Part shown: positions 16,919 through 24,194 of the stretch, in pieces
Layout: each line of letters opens with the position of its first letter
How positions within the stretch are numbered: position 1 is the first letter of the stretch
DNA from: a virus
DNA length: 49,378 nt
Strand: one strand, 5' to 3'
Virus record (IMG/VR): IMGVR_UViG_3300009151_000104
Span: 1-49,378 of that record
Translations under genes and position numbers: made by a program
The notes under the pieces: generated by a model
Databases searched by the model: none
What the model was told of the DNA's origin: nothing
What the model saw: the letters and a program-made list of their open reading frames with translations, nothing else

Positions 16919-18613
16919 CTATACTGGATATAAAGGTTGGTTTTCTCTACTACCTTGCCAGACATTCCCCGCAGCCAACTCCGCTGTGCGTTCTGCGCCG
17001 CGCTGCAACATTCCGGTGCCGCGCAACCAGTTTAATGCCTGAGTTACGGTGTCGTGTAAATCGTCATGTTTACCTTTTGGAAAGGTGGCGCATTGTGAGA
17101 CAACCATTTCTGCCCACACCTTAAACAATTCACCCTCTTTGTCTGTCGGGGCCATAACCATGCCTTCCGAAAACAAATGTTGGATAGCATAAGTACGCGC
17201 TACCTTGTCTAGACCTTTAGGATCTATTAAACGTACACTATAATTCTCATACCCAAACAATCTGCGCAGTTCTTGGCTGACCGATATACCAGACGCCTTA
17301 TTTTCAATCAGCAGATAGTCAATTTTCCATTCTTTTGCTGACGCGCCAATCTTTTGCACCAGCTCATGCAATTCCATTCGGCCTTGCCAAGCATGCATCA
17401 AGATGGCTTTAGGAACATCTGCTTCGCGCTCTTCTACTGAAATACGCTGCCAGTTTCCGCCCATGTCATTACCAATAACACCGGAAGCTGTACCTGCGTC
17501 TCTAAACACGCCCCAAACGGTGCAAGCGGAAAAGTCGCCCTCAAACTCTTTTGCACCAAATGCCGTGTCAACCGACGCAATAACAATTTCCAAATTGTGC
17601 GGAAACTTTTCTTTTGTCCATTCGCCCCACCATTCGCGTTTTATAATACCGCCGCCTGCTGGTTCTGGACGTTGCTGTAGCTGACCCGCTGCGGCGTATG
17701 GGCCAAGTGTTTTTTCAAGCAGTGTAACTTCCTGATCTCCAAATCGTTCAGGCCAGAGCAGTTGGCCCTCCTCAGTCCTTTCATCAGTCCATATAACTGG
17801 TTCGCCGTCATTAAACTCTGCGGGTACAAGTACATTATACGTTCTCCTTGCCGACTCAAAGCGCATTGGCAAGCATAAGTGTGTCCAGTCGCCAATGTCT
17901 TTGGAGAGTATATGACCAGTAATATCGTTTTCTGACAATCGCTGCTGGATGACAATTTTTACGCCGCGCTTAGGATCATTGAGTCGGGTAGACCATGCCA
18001 TGTCCCACCACTCAATTGTCGACGCAACAATAGCTTCACTATTGGCTTCTTGCGCATTATTCGGATCGTCAGCAATCAAATAATTACCACCAAGACCCGT
18101 TGTGGCTGATCCAACCGACACCGTGTTTCGTATACCATTCCTATCATTCTGAAAGCGCGTTTTAGTGTTCTGGTCGCCCACCAGTTTGAACCTATCGCCC
18201 CAAAGTGTCTGATACCATTTGCTTTCAATGAGTCGGCGGCACTTAACCGAATCCTGCACAGAAAGATTCATCGCATAAGACGAGTGCAAGAACTGCATTC
18301 CCGGCCCTGATGTTGGCGAGGAAATGCTTTGAGTCCATACCCATGCTGGGAACATAGTCCCAGTAATGGTTGACTTTGAGAATCTAGGCGGCACGTTTAT
18401 GATTAAATTCCTAATATATCCGTCAGCGCATGCCTGCAGATGCTCACAGATAGCTTGTAATGCAAACCCGCCTTCAGCAAACGGGGCGGAGTCAATCTCA
18501 CGCCATGCCCTTTGTGTAAAATTATATAAACTTTCCTCGTAATTGGCAGCTTTCAACTGGCGGTATACCTCCCGCCGTTGACCTTCTGTCATCTTCTCAA
18601 GGTCAAATTTCAT
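16919..18613 (-). CDS. terL: Terminase large subunit
   Basis: This 564-residue protein has an N-terminal ATPase with a Walker A variant PPRFSKST (75-82) and Walker B ILIADD-type residues (LIADD, 179-183). Coupling motif residues follow around VIQQRLSENDITG. The C-terminal RNase H-like nuclease has the acidic residues of VDTAFG (Asp349), LIENKASG (Glu437) and HDDLHD (Asp517, Asp518, Asp521). It packages DNA into the prohead through the portal and cuts it. It lies some 3.6 kb away from the small terminase gene, with eight or more small genes between. The start overlaps the upstream gene by four bases. Confidence 0.93.
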   Translation of the reverse strand: MKFDLEKMTEGQRREVYRQLKAANYEESLYNFTQRAWREIDSAPFAEGGFALQAICEHLQACADGYIRNLIINVPPRFSKSTITGTMFPAWVWTQSISSPTSGPGMQFLHSSYAMNLSVQDSVKCRRLIESKWYQTLWGDRFKLVGDQNTKTRFQNDRNGIRNTVSVGSATTGLGGNYLIADDPNNAQEANSEAIVASTIEWWDMAWSTRLNDPKRGVKIVIQQRLSENDITGHILSKDIGDWTHLCLPMRFESARRTYNVLVPAEFNDGEPVIWTDERTEEGQLLWPERFGDQEVTLLEKTLGPYAAAGQLQQRPEPAGGGIIKREWWGEWTKEKFPHNLEIVIASVDTAFGAKEFEGDFSACTVWGVFRDAGTASGVIGNDMGGNWQRISVEEREADVPKAILMHAWQGRMELHELVQKIGASAKEWKIDYLLIENKASGISVSQELRRLFGYENYSVRLIDPKGLDKVARTYAIQHLFSEGMVMAPTDKEGELFKVWAEMVVSQCATFPKGKHDDLHDTVTQALNWLRGTGMLQRGAERTAELAAGNVWQGSRENQPLYPV

Positions 18614-18996
18614 GCCGCTTTCTTTGTCACCTTAGGTCGTAACTCTTTTAACCGCTTAATTGCACTGTCAGGATATGCCCGGCTAATATGCATAATAGAC
18701 TTAATTTGCTCTACTGTTTTTCGGCGTCCTATATACTTGCCTAAATCATGAGATACGAGATCTTGCTCTATATCGCGCATAATAGATACAGTTCTGTTTA
18801 CGGCTAAAACAACTTTATCATAATCTGGCTCATCCACGCCAGAAGCTTCAATCATAGCCTGAGCCGCCCTTTGTGCTTGCGTCTGATAAACGCCGGGGGT
18901 TTCTGACTTAGGATGCATGTCAAATTCATCTAAGTATGCCATAATAAGATCATTCAACGTCATTATAGCTTCTATACCGACAAACTGGTTTTTCAT
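18610..18996 (-). CDS. Helical protein immediately upstream of terL
   Basis: This 128-residue, mostly helical protein contains YLDEFDMHPKSETPG, QAQRAAQAMIEASG and KYIGRRKTVEQIKSIM. Both ends are coupled: the start (18996) overlaps the upstream stop and the stop overlaps terL (ATGA). It occupies the usual place of a small terminase, but a better Sf6-type candidate exists at 22262-22759. It may be a terminase partner or a packaging regulator; this is inferred from position only. Confidence 0.5.
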   Translation of the reverse strand: MKNQFVGIEAIMTLNDLIMAYLDEFDMHPKSETPGVYQTQAQRAAQAMIEASGVDEPDYDKVVLAVNRTVSIMRDIEQDLVSHDLGKYIGRRKTVEQIKSIMHISRAYPDSAIKRLKELRPKVTKKAA

Positions 18997-19250
18997 TTTA
19001 CTACCTTTAGCTTAACTTTTGTTTTGAATGAGGTTGGCTTGGTTTCTAAAGCTTTATTGGCTATGTCTTTGCTATCCGCATTATATTGAGCTTGGGATAT
19101 TTCCGTCAAAGACCATTCCAAATCATTTATCCGCAGCTGGCTTTCCGCCAATCTATCCATCATGTCATGGATAAATTCTGCAACGTGATCCAACTTGGCA
19201 TACCTACACTCAAGGCACAAATCCCAATAATCAGGCCAGCGTTTCGTCAT
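18993..19250 (-). CDS. Small hypothetical protein, 85 residues
   Basis: I start at ATG 19250 (MTKRWPDYWDLCLECRYAK) because GGGGGCG lies just upstream; GTG 19271 is the in-frame alternative. The protein starts with an aromatic/Cys segment (WDLCLEC) and a long helix (VAEFIHDMMDRLAESQLR), and ends basic (KTKVKLKVVK). The 20-base overlap with the upstream gene is in another frame. Not recognised. Confidence 0.5.
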   Translation of the reverse strand: MTKRWPDYWDLCLECRYAKLDHVAEFIHDMMDRLAESQLRINDLEWSLTEISQAQYNADSKDIANKALETKPTSFKTKVKLKVVK

Positions 19251-19575
19251 AATCGCCCCCAAGCAGATCACGCATTTGTACCCAAAGCTCTATCATGTCT
19301 TCGCGCAATTTTTCATAATACCGAATTTCCGCAAACCGTTCATCAATCAAGTCAGCAGCTTGCCATTCCAAGGTGGTTTCCTTTGGCCACAATGAAATAC
19401 CTGTAATAGGATCACGTTCACATTCTTCACAATCCCGCGCTTGTTCACGCAAAGCATTAACTATTTCATTTGGAAAAACATATTTAGGCGGTTTTGGCTT
19501 AAACCGCTTGTCAGCTACAGCTTGCTTAGCTTGTTCCAAAAGCCACGAATCGTACCATTCTTGTATCTTACCCAT
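19231..19575 (-). CDS. Small hypothetical protein, 114 residues
   Basis: The start ATG 19575 overlaps the upstream gene by eight bases. The protein has an amphipathic start (KIQEWYDSWLLEQAKQ), a CEEC motif near residue 49 and a WPKETTLEWQAADLIDERF helix. It belongs to the densely packed run of small genes between the twin-arginine protein and the terminase. Not recognised; the CEEC pair alone does not define a zinc site. Confidence 0.5.
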   Translation of the reverse strand: MGKIQEWYDSWLLEQAKQAVADKRFKPKPPKYVFPNEIVNALREQARDCEECERDPITGISLWPKETTLEWQAADLIDERFAEIRYYEKLREDMIELWVQMRDLLGGDYDETLA

Positions 19576-19810
19576 TATTTTTTTCCTTCAACTCAGCCTC
19601 GTAATCAGCACGGGATAAGAAGTAATCCATATGTATCCCTTTGCTATCAAGGGTTCTCCTTGCAGCCATGTAAGCCCGCTCCAAATAAGTTTTTTTATAT
19701 TTTAAATCTGCTATTTCTTCCCGCAACCGTTCAATCTCATCGGCGGCATCAGTCCTATCCGTATTCAAAAAATTCTCCGGTCTACGCAACCGTTCTACAA
19801 TATCTGTCAT
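19568..19810 (-). CDS. Small coiled-coil protein, MxDIVERLR type
   Basis: I start it at ATG 19810 (MTDIVERLRRPENF), because this codon overlaps the upstream stop (ATGA). The start MxDIVERLR followed by DAADEIERLREEIADLK is a very common pattern of small phage coiled-coil proteins, of unknown function. It is 80 residues long. The rest (YMAARRTLDSKGI, SRADYEAELKEKN) is helical. Related proteins are seen in many temperate and lytic phages. Confidence 0.6.
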   Translation of the reverse strand: MTDIVERLRRPENFLNTDRTDAADEIERLREEIADLKYKKTYLERAYMAARRTLDSKGIHMDYFLSRADYEAELKEKNNG

Positions 19811-20094
19811 TGCATAGTTTCCCCGTTCTTCCATGCCGCCAGAAGTTCAAACTTATCTTTTATCCTTTGCACGACCACATCTTTCCAAGTACCGTCTTCC
19901 ACTTCTGACTTAAACAAAATCGTATAACCTTGTATCAATAATGGGTCTTCAGATGTCTGAACGATTACAACCAGATTATCCTCAATTAAATCCAAATTGG
20001 TATATACATGAGGGTATACAGGCTTCAGTATTTCAATTTCCAATCCCCGAACACGGGGTAAAAGTAAATCGGCTATTCGTTCCATGTTAGTCAT
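19807..20094 (-). CDS. Small hypothetical protein, 95 residues
   Basis: The start at ATG 20094 (MTNMERIADLLLPRVRGL) overlaps the upstream stop (ATGA), with GGAG nine bases before; the longer frame to 20166 would read through most of the DUF551 gene. The product has an alternation of hydrophobic strands (LVVIVQTSEDPLLIQGYTILF) and a final helix. Not recognised. Confidence 0.5.
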   Translation of the reverse strand: MTNMERIADLLLPRVRGLEIEILKPVYPHVYTNLDLIEDNLVVIVQTSEDPLLIQGYTILFKSEVEDGTWKDVVVQRIKDKFELLAAWKNGETMQ

Positions 20095-20315
20095 TTTGGC
20101 GGCTCCGGTAATGGCATCCAATGGGTTGGGCCAGCATGACTCACCGTTGGAATAAATCCCATGCAAGAACGGTATTCCCCGTTCTCGTCTTCATAAGGGC
20201 AATCATCCATCCACTGAGAAACTTCACATTGCCATCCGTCTGTAATGTCATATGCGCCAATTAGGATGCTTGTCCCATCCTTCGGCGCTGTTTCTATTGG
20301 CTGCCATTGATTCAT
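20091..20315 (-). CDS. DUF551-family protein
   Basis: This 74-residue protein has both hallmarks of DUF551: the N-terminal WQPIETAPKDGTSILI and the C-terminal THWMPLPEPPK. DUF551 proteins are small, common in phages of proteobacteria and of unknown function. Between the motifs lie the usual Trp-rich strands. It is coupled to both neighbours by short overlaps. Confidence 0.8.
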   Translation of the reverse strand: MNQWQPIETAPKDGTSILIGAYDITDGWQCEVSQWMDDCPYEDENGEYRSCMGFIPTVSHAGPTHWMPLPEPPK

Positions 20316-20551
20316 TGCACTGGTGCCTCTGGTTGGGTTTTGCTTTCCATAATGACAGATGAAAATACCATAGCAGCTTGGCTACGATCTGGCTCACCCA
20401 TGTTATCTAATACAGCTCTAGTAAAAGCTGATAAGATATGCAGAACTGTTCCAACACTCATGCCATCAACAGCCTCACCAATGGCATCATATGCCGCAAT
20501 GTGGCGTTCCTGCTTCTTACGTTCCATGTGTTCGTTAAGGTCTATAGTCAT
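20312..20551 (-). CDS. Small helical protein, 79 residues
   Basis: The start ATG 20551 (MTIDLNEHMERKKQER) overlaps the upstream stop (ATGA). The middle is an alpha-helical region with GTVLHILSAFTRAVLDNMG and AAMVFSSVIMES. Such proteins of about 80 residues with small hydrophobic helices occur in phage gene clusters next to terminase. Not recognised as a named family. Confidence 0.5.
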   Translation of the reverse strand: MTIDLNEHMERKKQERHIAAYDAIGEAVDGMSVGTVLHILSAFTRAVLDNMGEPDRSQAAMVFSSVIMESKTQPEAPVQ

Positions 20552-21054
20552 ATCATTTCCCAAGGTTTGCGAATTGGCCCGTTTTCATTGAACTGAGTTG
20601 TGGCGCGAATGTTTTTTGAAGATGCTGGGCCAATTAATTCAGGCCCAATAATTCCGTAGATAGTCCATGCAGGATCATTTAGCCAAGCTTGGCGCTGTTG
20701 CTCTTGTTTAAGGATGCGATCTTCTATAATTTGGTCTACGGTACGGTCATCCAAGCCAACCATTCCTTGCCAATGATTGGATTTAGGCAACATATCTTTA
20801 CTTGGCACACCGTAATCCCACGATGTAACTTGCACCATGTTGTGAAACTCTGGCGTACCTGCAAATTGGTTGGCAGATATTGGGTCCCAGAATTTGTGAA
20901 GAACCATTTTGCCGGATAAATCTAAGCCATGCACAATTACATATGGTGAGGCTTGAACTGGGTTAACAGCCATAACACCAGAATACCGAATCACAGCAGG
21001 TGTAGCTACAAGTGCAGTTAAGCTAGTCAGGAACTTACGACGGGATATAGTCAT
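20548..21054 (-). CDS. Twin-arginine signal (Tat) phage protein
   Basis: This 168-residue protein starts with a canonical Tat motif, SRRKFL at residues 4-9, followed by a hydrophobic stretch (TSLTALVATPAVI) and a region that could be cleaved near residue 36. The rest is hydrophilic with aromatic residues (VHGLDLSGKM, FHNMVQVTSWDYG, RQAWLNDPAW). No enzyme family is recognised. Export in folded form to the periplasm would be predicted in a Tat-positive host such as an alphaproteobacterium. Similar short Tat-tagged proteins are known to me in phages of Rhizobiales, with no function. It is co-transcribed with small genes ahead of terL. Confidence 0.65.
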   Translation of the reverse strand: MTISRRKFLTSLTALVATPAVIRYSGVMAVNPVQASPYVIVHGLDLSGKMVLHKFWDPISANQFAGTPEFHNMVQVTSWDYGVPSKDMLPKSNHWQGMVGLDDRTVDQIIEDRILKQEQQRQAWLNDPAWTIYGIIGPELIGPASSKNIRATTQFNENGPIRKPWEMI

Positions 21055-21311
21055 GCTTGCGGTCCTTTTGGTTTAGAAGGGAATGATAAAACTTTAGCAT
21101 CTAAAAGTGGCGGTACTTTTACTTTTTCGTTTTCCAAATACTCAATGGTGTTTTTTAGGTTTTGAATAGTAAATGATTTTGCCCATTCTGATTCAAGCAC
21201 CAAAGGGTGAAAATCAACTTTAAATTCTTCTTTATTGCTTGCAAAAATAACAATATCCGTCATCTCATGGGGCATGTATAATTTAGCGTTTTTAAGTTCT
21301 TCTAAATCCAT
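21051..21311 (-). CDS. First gene of the leftward cluster, unknown
   Basis: This 86-residue protein starts at ATG 21311 with GGAG eight bases upstream, the first gene after the 950-bp non-coding region. The product is mixed in charge, starts MDLEELKNAKLYMPHEM and ends in KPKGPQA. It overlaps the Tat protein gene (ATGA). No family recognised. Confidence 0.55.
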   Translation of the reverse strand: MDLEELKNAKLYMPHEMTDIVIFASNKEEFKVDFHPLVLESEWAKSFTIQNLKNTIEYLENEKVKVPPLLDAKVLSFPSKPKGPQA

Positions 21312-21504
21312 TTCATTTTCTCCGTTATAGTTAAGGTAGCAACTTGTAAAGTTTCACGGCTCGTCAGTCTTCTTTCTCATAGGAGGCCGAACTTTACCTT
21401 GTAGTGCCATCAGGGACGCCTATGGAGAAAGCGTTACCCCTTACACTTGCCCGTTGTTGCTGCGGCTGCAGGAAAGGACCCCCCTATGAGTAATCGATGT
21501 AATT

Positions 21505-21533
21505 TGCATAGCGTGTAAATTATCACAGGTCAA
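21505..21533 (-). promoter_or_regulatory. Candidate late promoter, leftward
   Basis: On the minus strand TTGACC (21533-21528) is followed after 17 bases by TATGCA (21510-21505). The -35 fits the consensus in five of six bases, the -10 only moderately. The predicted transcript would have a leader of about 190 bases before the gene at 21311. Confidence 0.35.
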
Positions 21534-21568
21534 GCACCGGAGTCCCAAGACTGTAGATAAGTTATACC

Positions 21569-21604
21569 GGGGTAGGGGTCTCTAATGAAACCCCGGGGTA
21601 CCCC
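21569..21604. other. Strong G/C hairpin in the non-coding region
   Basis: GGGGTA (21569-21574) pairs with TACCCC (21599-21604), and the adjoining GGGGT (21575-21579) pairs with ACCCC (21590-21594). The loop is ten bases and GGGG bulges out on one side. No U-run follows on either strand, so it does not look like an ordinary terminator. Confidence 0.5.
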
Positions 21605-21625
21605 CTTCTAAACAATAAAAACACA

Positions 21626-21718
21626 CCTCTTGAGCTAAGCAGCCCTACCAAGGAATTAAGTCAAGAGAGATCCCTCTTGAGCTAAGCAAGCTTGGCTTGG
21701 CCTTAAGTCATGAGAGAT
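21626..21718. repeat. Two imperfect 46-base direct repeats
   Basis: Both copies start with cctcttgagctaagca (21626-21641 and 21673-21688) and end with a ttaagtca-gagagat block (ending 21671 and 21718). Copy 1 begins CTCTTGA and ends TCAAGAG, so it can form a stem; copy 2 has lost one base of this pairing. The copies are nearly adjacent. Confidence 0.65.
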
Positions 21719-22082
21719 GGTGTCCGTTGCCCACACAATAGGTAGACACCCAACAAAGCCTCACACGGAATCAACATGAGGGGGCAACAGGATACGCCGC
21801 CAGCGACAGACCACCAGCCATTGTCCTGCATTAGCGTAGACTACTCAAGCTACAAGAACACCCAAGCGAGGCAGTCATGTAGCAAAGCAGGCATTGCCCT
21901 ACAAGGAATATTTTGTCGGGCAAGAAATAACACAGGGGTATTAGTTAAGCTGAGATATAGAGGTAAGTGATAGGGGGATGTTAGTTGGGGGGAATTTTGG
22001 GGATGTCTGTAGAGTGCAAGGGCGTATCCGTATCCGGCCTTCGCCTATATGCGGGGGGTGCCGCCACCCCCACCGTACCCCA

Positions 22083-22145
22083 TTTGTTCACGTTTTGTTC
22101 ACGGTATGTTCTATGCGTTCCCGGTTTGTTCACGGTTTGTTCCAA
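22083..22145. repeat. GTTC iteron array with 11-base period
   Basis: TTTGTTCACG occurs exactly at 22083, 22094 and 22125, with variants at 22105, 22114 and 22136. The GTTC cores begin at 22086, 22097, 22108, 22117, 22128 and 22139. Four neighbouring pairs have the exact form GTTC-N7-GTTC, the alphaproteobacterial LexA box, and one pair has N5. The array may be a regulator site or a set of initiator iterons. Confidence 0.7.
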
Positions 22146-22174
22146 GCACAAGTATAAAACAAGCTTAACAATAA

Positions 22175-22218
22175 AAGCTTAAGTATAGATCAAGCTTAAG
22201 TATGTAAAGCTTAAGTAT
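22175..22218. repeat. Triple AAGCTTAAGTAT repeat
   Basis: The 12-mer AAGCTTAAGTAT occurs at 22175, 22192 and 22207, spaced 17 and 15 bases, in the gap after the small terminase gene. Each combines the overlapping palindromes AAGCTT and CTTAAG. It belongs to the AAGCTT-rich island described separately. Confidence 0.75.
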
Positions 22219-22261
22219 TGTTATAGTCGTGCTTGCAATAGCCAAGCTTTAATAGTGAAGC

Positions 22262-22759
22262 TTAAAGATCCTCTGTAGATCCTTCGCCTGTTTCCGGCGT
22301 TGGCAAGGCTAATTGTTCCAGCATGTCTGCTAATTGTTCACGCTGATCATAGTCAAGCTGACCAACATTAATCGGTTGAACGTCAAGCTTACCCGTGACC
22401 TCAATCTGTTGCTTGTCGCTATAGTACTGATTCCACTTACCAATAAGCCTTAGCCTTGTGTCGATCATGGTTCGCTTGTGGGCGGGGTCTATAGTCATGT
22501 CATCAGCTATGCGAATGCAGTCATCAGCAAGATAATGCGTGCCTATTCGTTGCGCGTGTGCGAGATCGTCGGCAAAATCAGGCATTCGCTTTCGCCATGT
22601 CCAGATCGTGTCGAAGCTTGGCATTCCTTCCATTGCGCAAATAGCCGACAATGTGATGCCATTACAAAGCTTTTCGATGATAGCTATTCTTATCTCATCG
22701 CTATAGATCGACGGTCTACCAAGCTTGAGCCTTTCGTGTGGCTCTTTCTTTCTTGTCAT
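22262..22759 (-). CDS. terS: Terminase small subunit, Sf6-like
   Basis: This 165-residue protein starts with a basic segment, then LGRPSIYSDEIRIAIIEKL and GITLSAICAMEGMPSFDTIWTW. This is the helix-turn-helix of the Sf6 gp1-type small terminase, followed by the helical oligomerisation part (FADDLAHAQRIGTHYLADDCIRIADD). It would recognise the packaging site and form a ring that passes DNA to TerL. Unusually, it is about 3.6 kb upstream of terL, with the non-coding region and nine small genes between. The gene includes several AAGCTT motifs. Confidence 0.85.
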   Translation of the reverse strand: MTRKKEPHERLKLGRPSIYSDEIRIAIIEKLCNGITLSAICAMEGMPSFDTIWTWRKRMPDFADDLAHAQRIGTHYLADDCIRIADDMTIDPAHKRTMIDTRLRLIGKWNQYYSDKQQIEVTGKLDVQPINVGQLDYDQREQLADMLEQLALPTPETGEGSTEDL

Positions 22760-22820
22760 GCTTCAAACTCACCTAAGCTTAGCTATGTTGCAAGCCAAGC
22801 TTAGGCAAAGCTTGACTATT

Positions 22821-23069
22821 TTAGACGTTATCGGTTTCTTCGTCTTCGTCGCTTTCGTCTGTTTCATCTTCGTCTGTTTCTTCGTCCATTGCTTGTTCAA
22901 CGTAGTCTAGTGCAGCTTCCAATTGCTCTATTGCTTCATGAATAAAGGCAAGCTGCGTCTCATATGGTAGTAAGTCGAAGTCATCATTCCATTCTGCAAT
23001 TGTTGTGGCCTCGTCATCGTTTACTAGATTAAAGCTTAACATAGCAATCTCACTGTTTAGGTCAGTCAT
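22821..23069 (-). CDS. Small acidic protein
   Basis: This 82-residue protein has a helical body (YETQLAFIHEAIEQLEAALDYVEQ) and a C-terminal tail of about 20 residues made almost wholly of Glu, Asp, Thr and Ser. It is strongly acidic overall, which is a feature of DNA mimics and some anti-restriction proteins, but no family is recognised. It is the first gene leftward of the 23.1-kb intergenic region and lies upstream of terS. Confidence 0.5.
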   Translation of the reverse strand: MTDLNSEIAMLSFNLVNDDEATTIAEWNDDFDLLPYETQLAFIHEAIEQLEAALDYVEQAMDEETDEDETDESDEDEETDNV

Positions 23070-23126
23070 AGCTTTGTCCTTTCTTGGCTTGGAAACAGAT
23101 TAGCCCTACCAATGGATTATTGCAAC

Positions 23127-23178
23127 GGAATGACGCAACATTCCTAGCTATGCTATAATGCATATCAGCTATGCATAG
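23127..23178 (+). promoter_or_regulatory. Early rightward promoter with operator palindrome
   Basis: TATAAT at 23154-23159 is preceded after 18 bases by ATGACG (23130-23135), a -35-like element. That -35 lies inside the inverted repeat GGAATG-acgcaa-CATTCC (23127-23144), which suits a repressor or activator site. A second palindrome, CTATGCATAG, follows at 23169-23178. The first gene downstream starts at 23249. Confidence 0.55.
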
Positions 23179-23248
23179 AAACAAGCTTGACTATAAATCA
23201 CGTATAATTATAAAGCATAGCTATAACAACAAAACGAAAGGGTTTAAC

Positions 23249-23935
23249 ATGCTTTTAGATTATCAAGTCGCCTTAACGCTTAAGTCACGAAACACAAAAA
23301 CTGGACCTATTCCGGTTTCAACAACAACATACTCAACATGTCCAGACGCTTGCCCGTTACGCAAAAATGGTTGTTATGCTGGAAATGGTCCGTTGTTTCT
23401 ATTCTGGCAAAAGGTAACAGATCAAAACGTCGGTGGCTCTTGGCAAGCTTTCGTCGATCAAATTGCCAAGCTTAAAGCCAAGACGTTGTGGCGTCATAAT
23501 CAAGCCGGTGACTTGCCAGGCAATCGCGTTACAATCGACAAGAAAGCTTTGCTTATGTTAGTCAAAGCCAATATCGGCAAGCTTGGCTTTACGTATACGC
23601 ATTATGATGTGATCAATAACAAAACTAATCGCGACTTGGTTAACCAAGCCAATAAAGACGGATTTACGATTAACCTATCTGCCAACAATATCGACCACGC
23701 GGACAAGCTCAAAGCTTTAAACGTCGGACCTGTCGCTGTCGTGCTTCCGTCAAGCGTGCAGGGTAACCAAAAACTAACAACGCCTAACGGTAACAAAATA
23801 GTCGTTTGTCCGGCGACTTATCGCGATGACGTGTCATGTAAGTCATGCGGCTTATGTGCAATGCAACGCGACGCGATTGTAGGCTTTCCAGCTCATGGCG
23901 TACAGGTAAAGCGTGCCGATAAAATCGCAGCATAA
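23249..23935 (+). CDS. Cys-rich phage/plasmid protein, DUF7227-like
   Basis: I place the start at ATG 23249, where GAAAGGG lies six bases upstream; the longer frame from 23171 has no ribosome site and crosses promoter-like DNA. The 228-residue product has an N-terminal CPDACPLRKNGCYA cluster and a central LWRHNQAGDLPGN motif. The motifs FTYTHYD and FTINLSANN follow, and a C-terminal CKSCGLC cluster comes before IVGFPAHG. I recognise this as a family spread over phages and plasmids of proteobacteria (DUF7227), with no known function. The Cys clusters suggest bound metal, perhaps an iron-sulphur centre. It is the first gene after the early promoter. Confidence 0.65.
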   Translation: MLLDYQVALTLKSRNTKTGPIPVSTTTYSTCPDACPLRKNGCYAGNGPLFLFWQKVTDQNVGGSWQAFVDQIAKLKAKTLWRHNQAGDLPGNRVTIDKKALLMLVKANIGKLGFTYTHYDVINNKTNRDLVNQANKDGFTINLSANNIDHADKLKALNVGPVAVVLPSSVQGNQKLTTPNGNKIVVCPATYRDDVSCKSCGLCAMQRDAIVGFPAHGVQVKRADKIAA

Positions 23936-23969
23936 TCAAGTTTAACAATAACAACGAAAGGATAATATC

Positions 23970-24194
23970 ATGCGACCCTTATACACAATAGCACGCGAAA
24001 TTCGAAAAGATTGGACTAAAGTAAACTACGCTGCAAAGCCTTACCTTGACGCTATGTCGAGCTTGTCGTCAATTAACGACGCTTTCTATCACGATAGCGG
24101 AGAGAGCGTTGTGCGTTACTTTTTAAGCAATGCTTCGACGTGGCGTGGCGACATGGCAAAAGCTATCAAAGCCGAGCTTAAAGCTATGCTGTAA
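23970..24194 (+). CDS. Small conserved phage/plasmid protein
   Basis: This 74-residue basic protein has a good ribosome site (AAAGGA). Its C-terminal motif (VVRYFLSNASTWRGDMAKA followed by IKAELKAML) is one I know from small proteins in phages and plasmids of proteobacteria. All are without known function. The N-terminal half is helical (IAREIRKDW, YLDAMSSL). Its neighbours are other small genes spaced like a polycistronic early operon. Confidence 0.6.
   Translation: MRPLYTIAREIRKDWTKVNYAAKPYLDAMSSLSSINDAFYHDSGESVVRYFLSNASTWRGDMAKAIKAELKAML

Larger units (their letters stand above)
21312..22261. other. 950-bp region without convincing genes
   Basis: No open frame here has both a good start and plausible protein. 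The stretch contains a candidate leftward promoter (21505-21533), a strong hairpin (21569-21604), two 46-base repeats (21626-21718), a six-copy GTTC array (22083-22145) and several AAGCTT motifs. It lies between the 3' end of the small terminase gene and the first gene of the late cluster, so it may hold the late promoter, the packaging start site or a replication origin. No tRNA-like fold was seen. Confidence 0.7.

Noticed and set aside
18610-18996. Small terminase subunit by position upstream of terL
   Set aside because: No helix-turn-helix or family pattern is visible, and the gene at 22262-22759 has a clear Sf6-type small terminase pattern.
22083-22145. CRISPR array or ParB sites
   Set aside because: The repeat is only 11 bases with no spacers, and the motif lacks the parS palindrome. 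An operator or iteron array fits better.
21776-22182. Short plus-strand frames in the non-coding region (about 64 residues each)
   Set aside because: No ribosome site, no recognisable protein and poor codon texture. The second runs through the GTTC array, which is a DNA-level signal.
21312-22261. tRNA or tmRNA gene
   Set aside because: No cloverleaf, no TTCGANTC-type loop and no CCA-adjacent stem could be assembled by eye.
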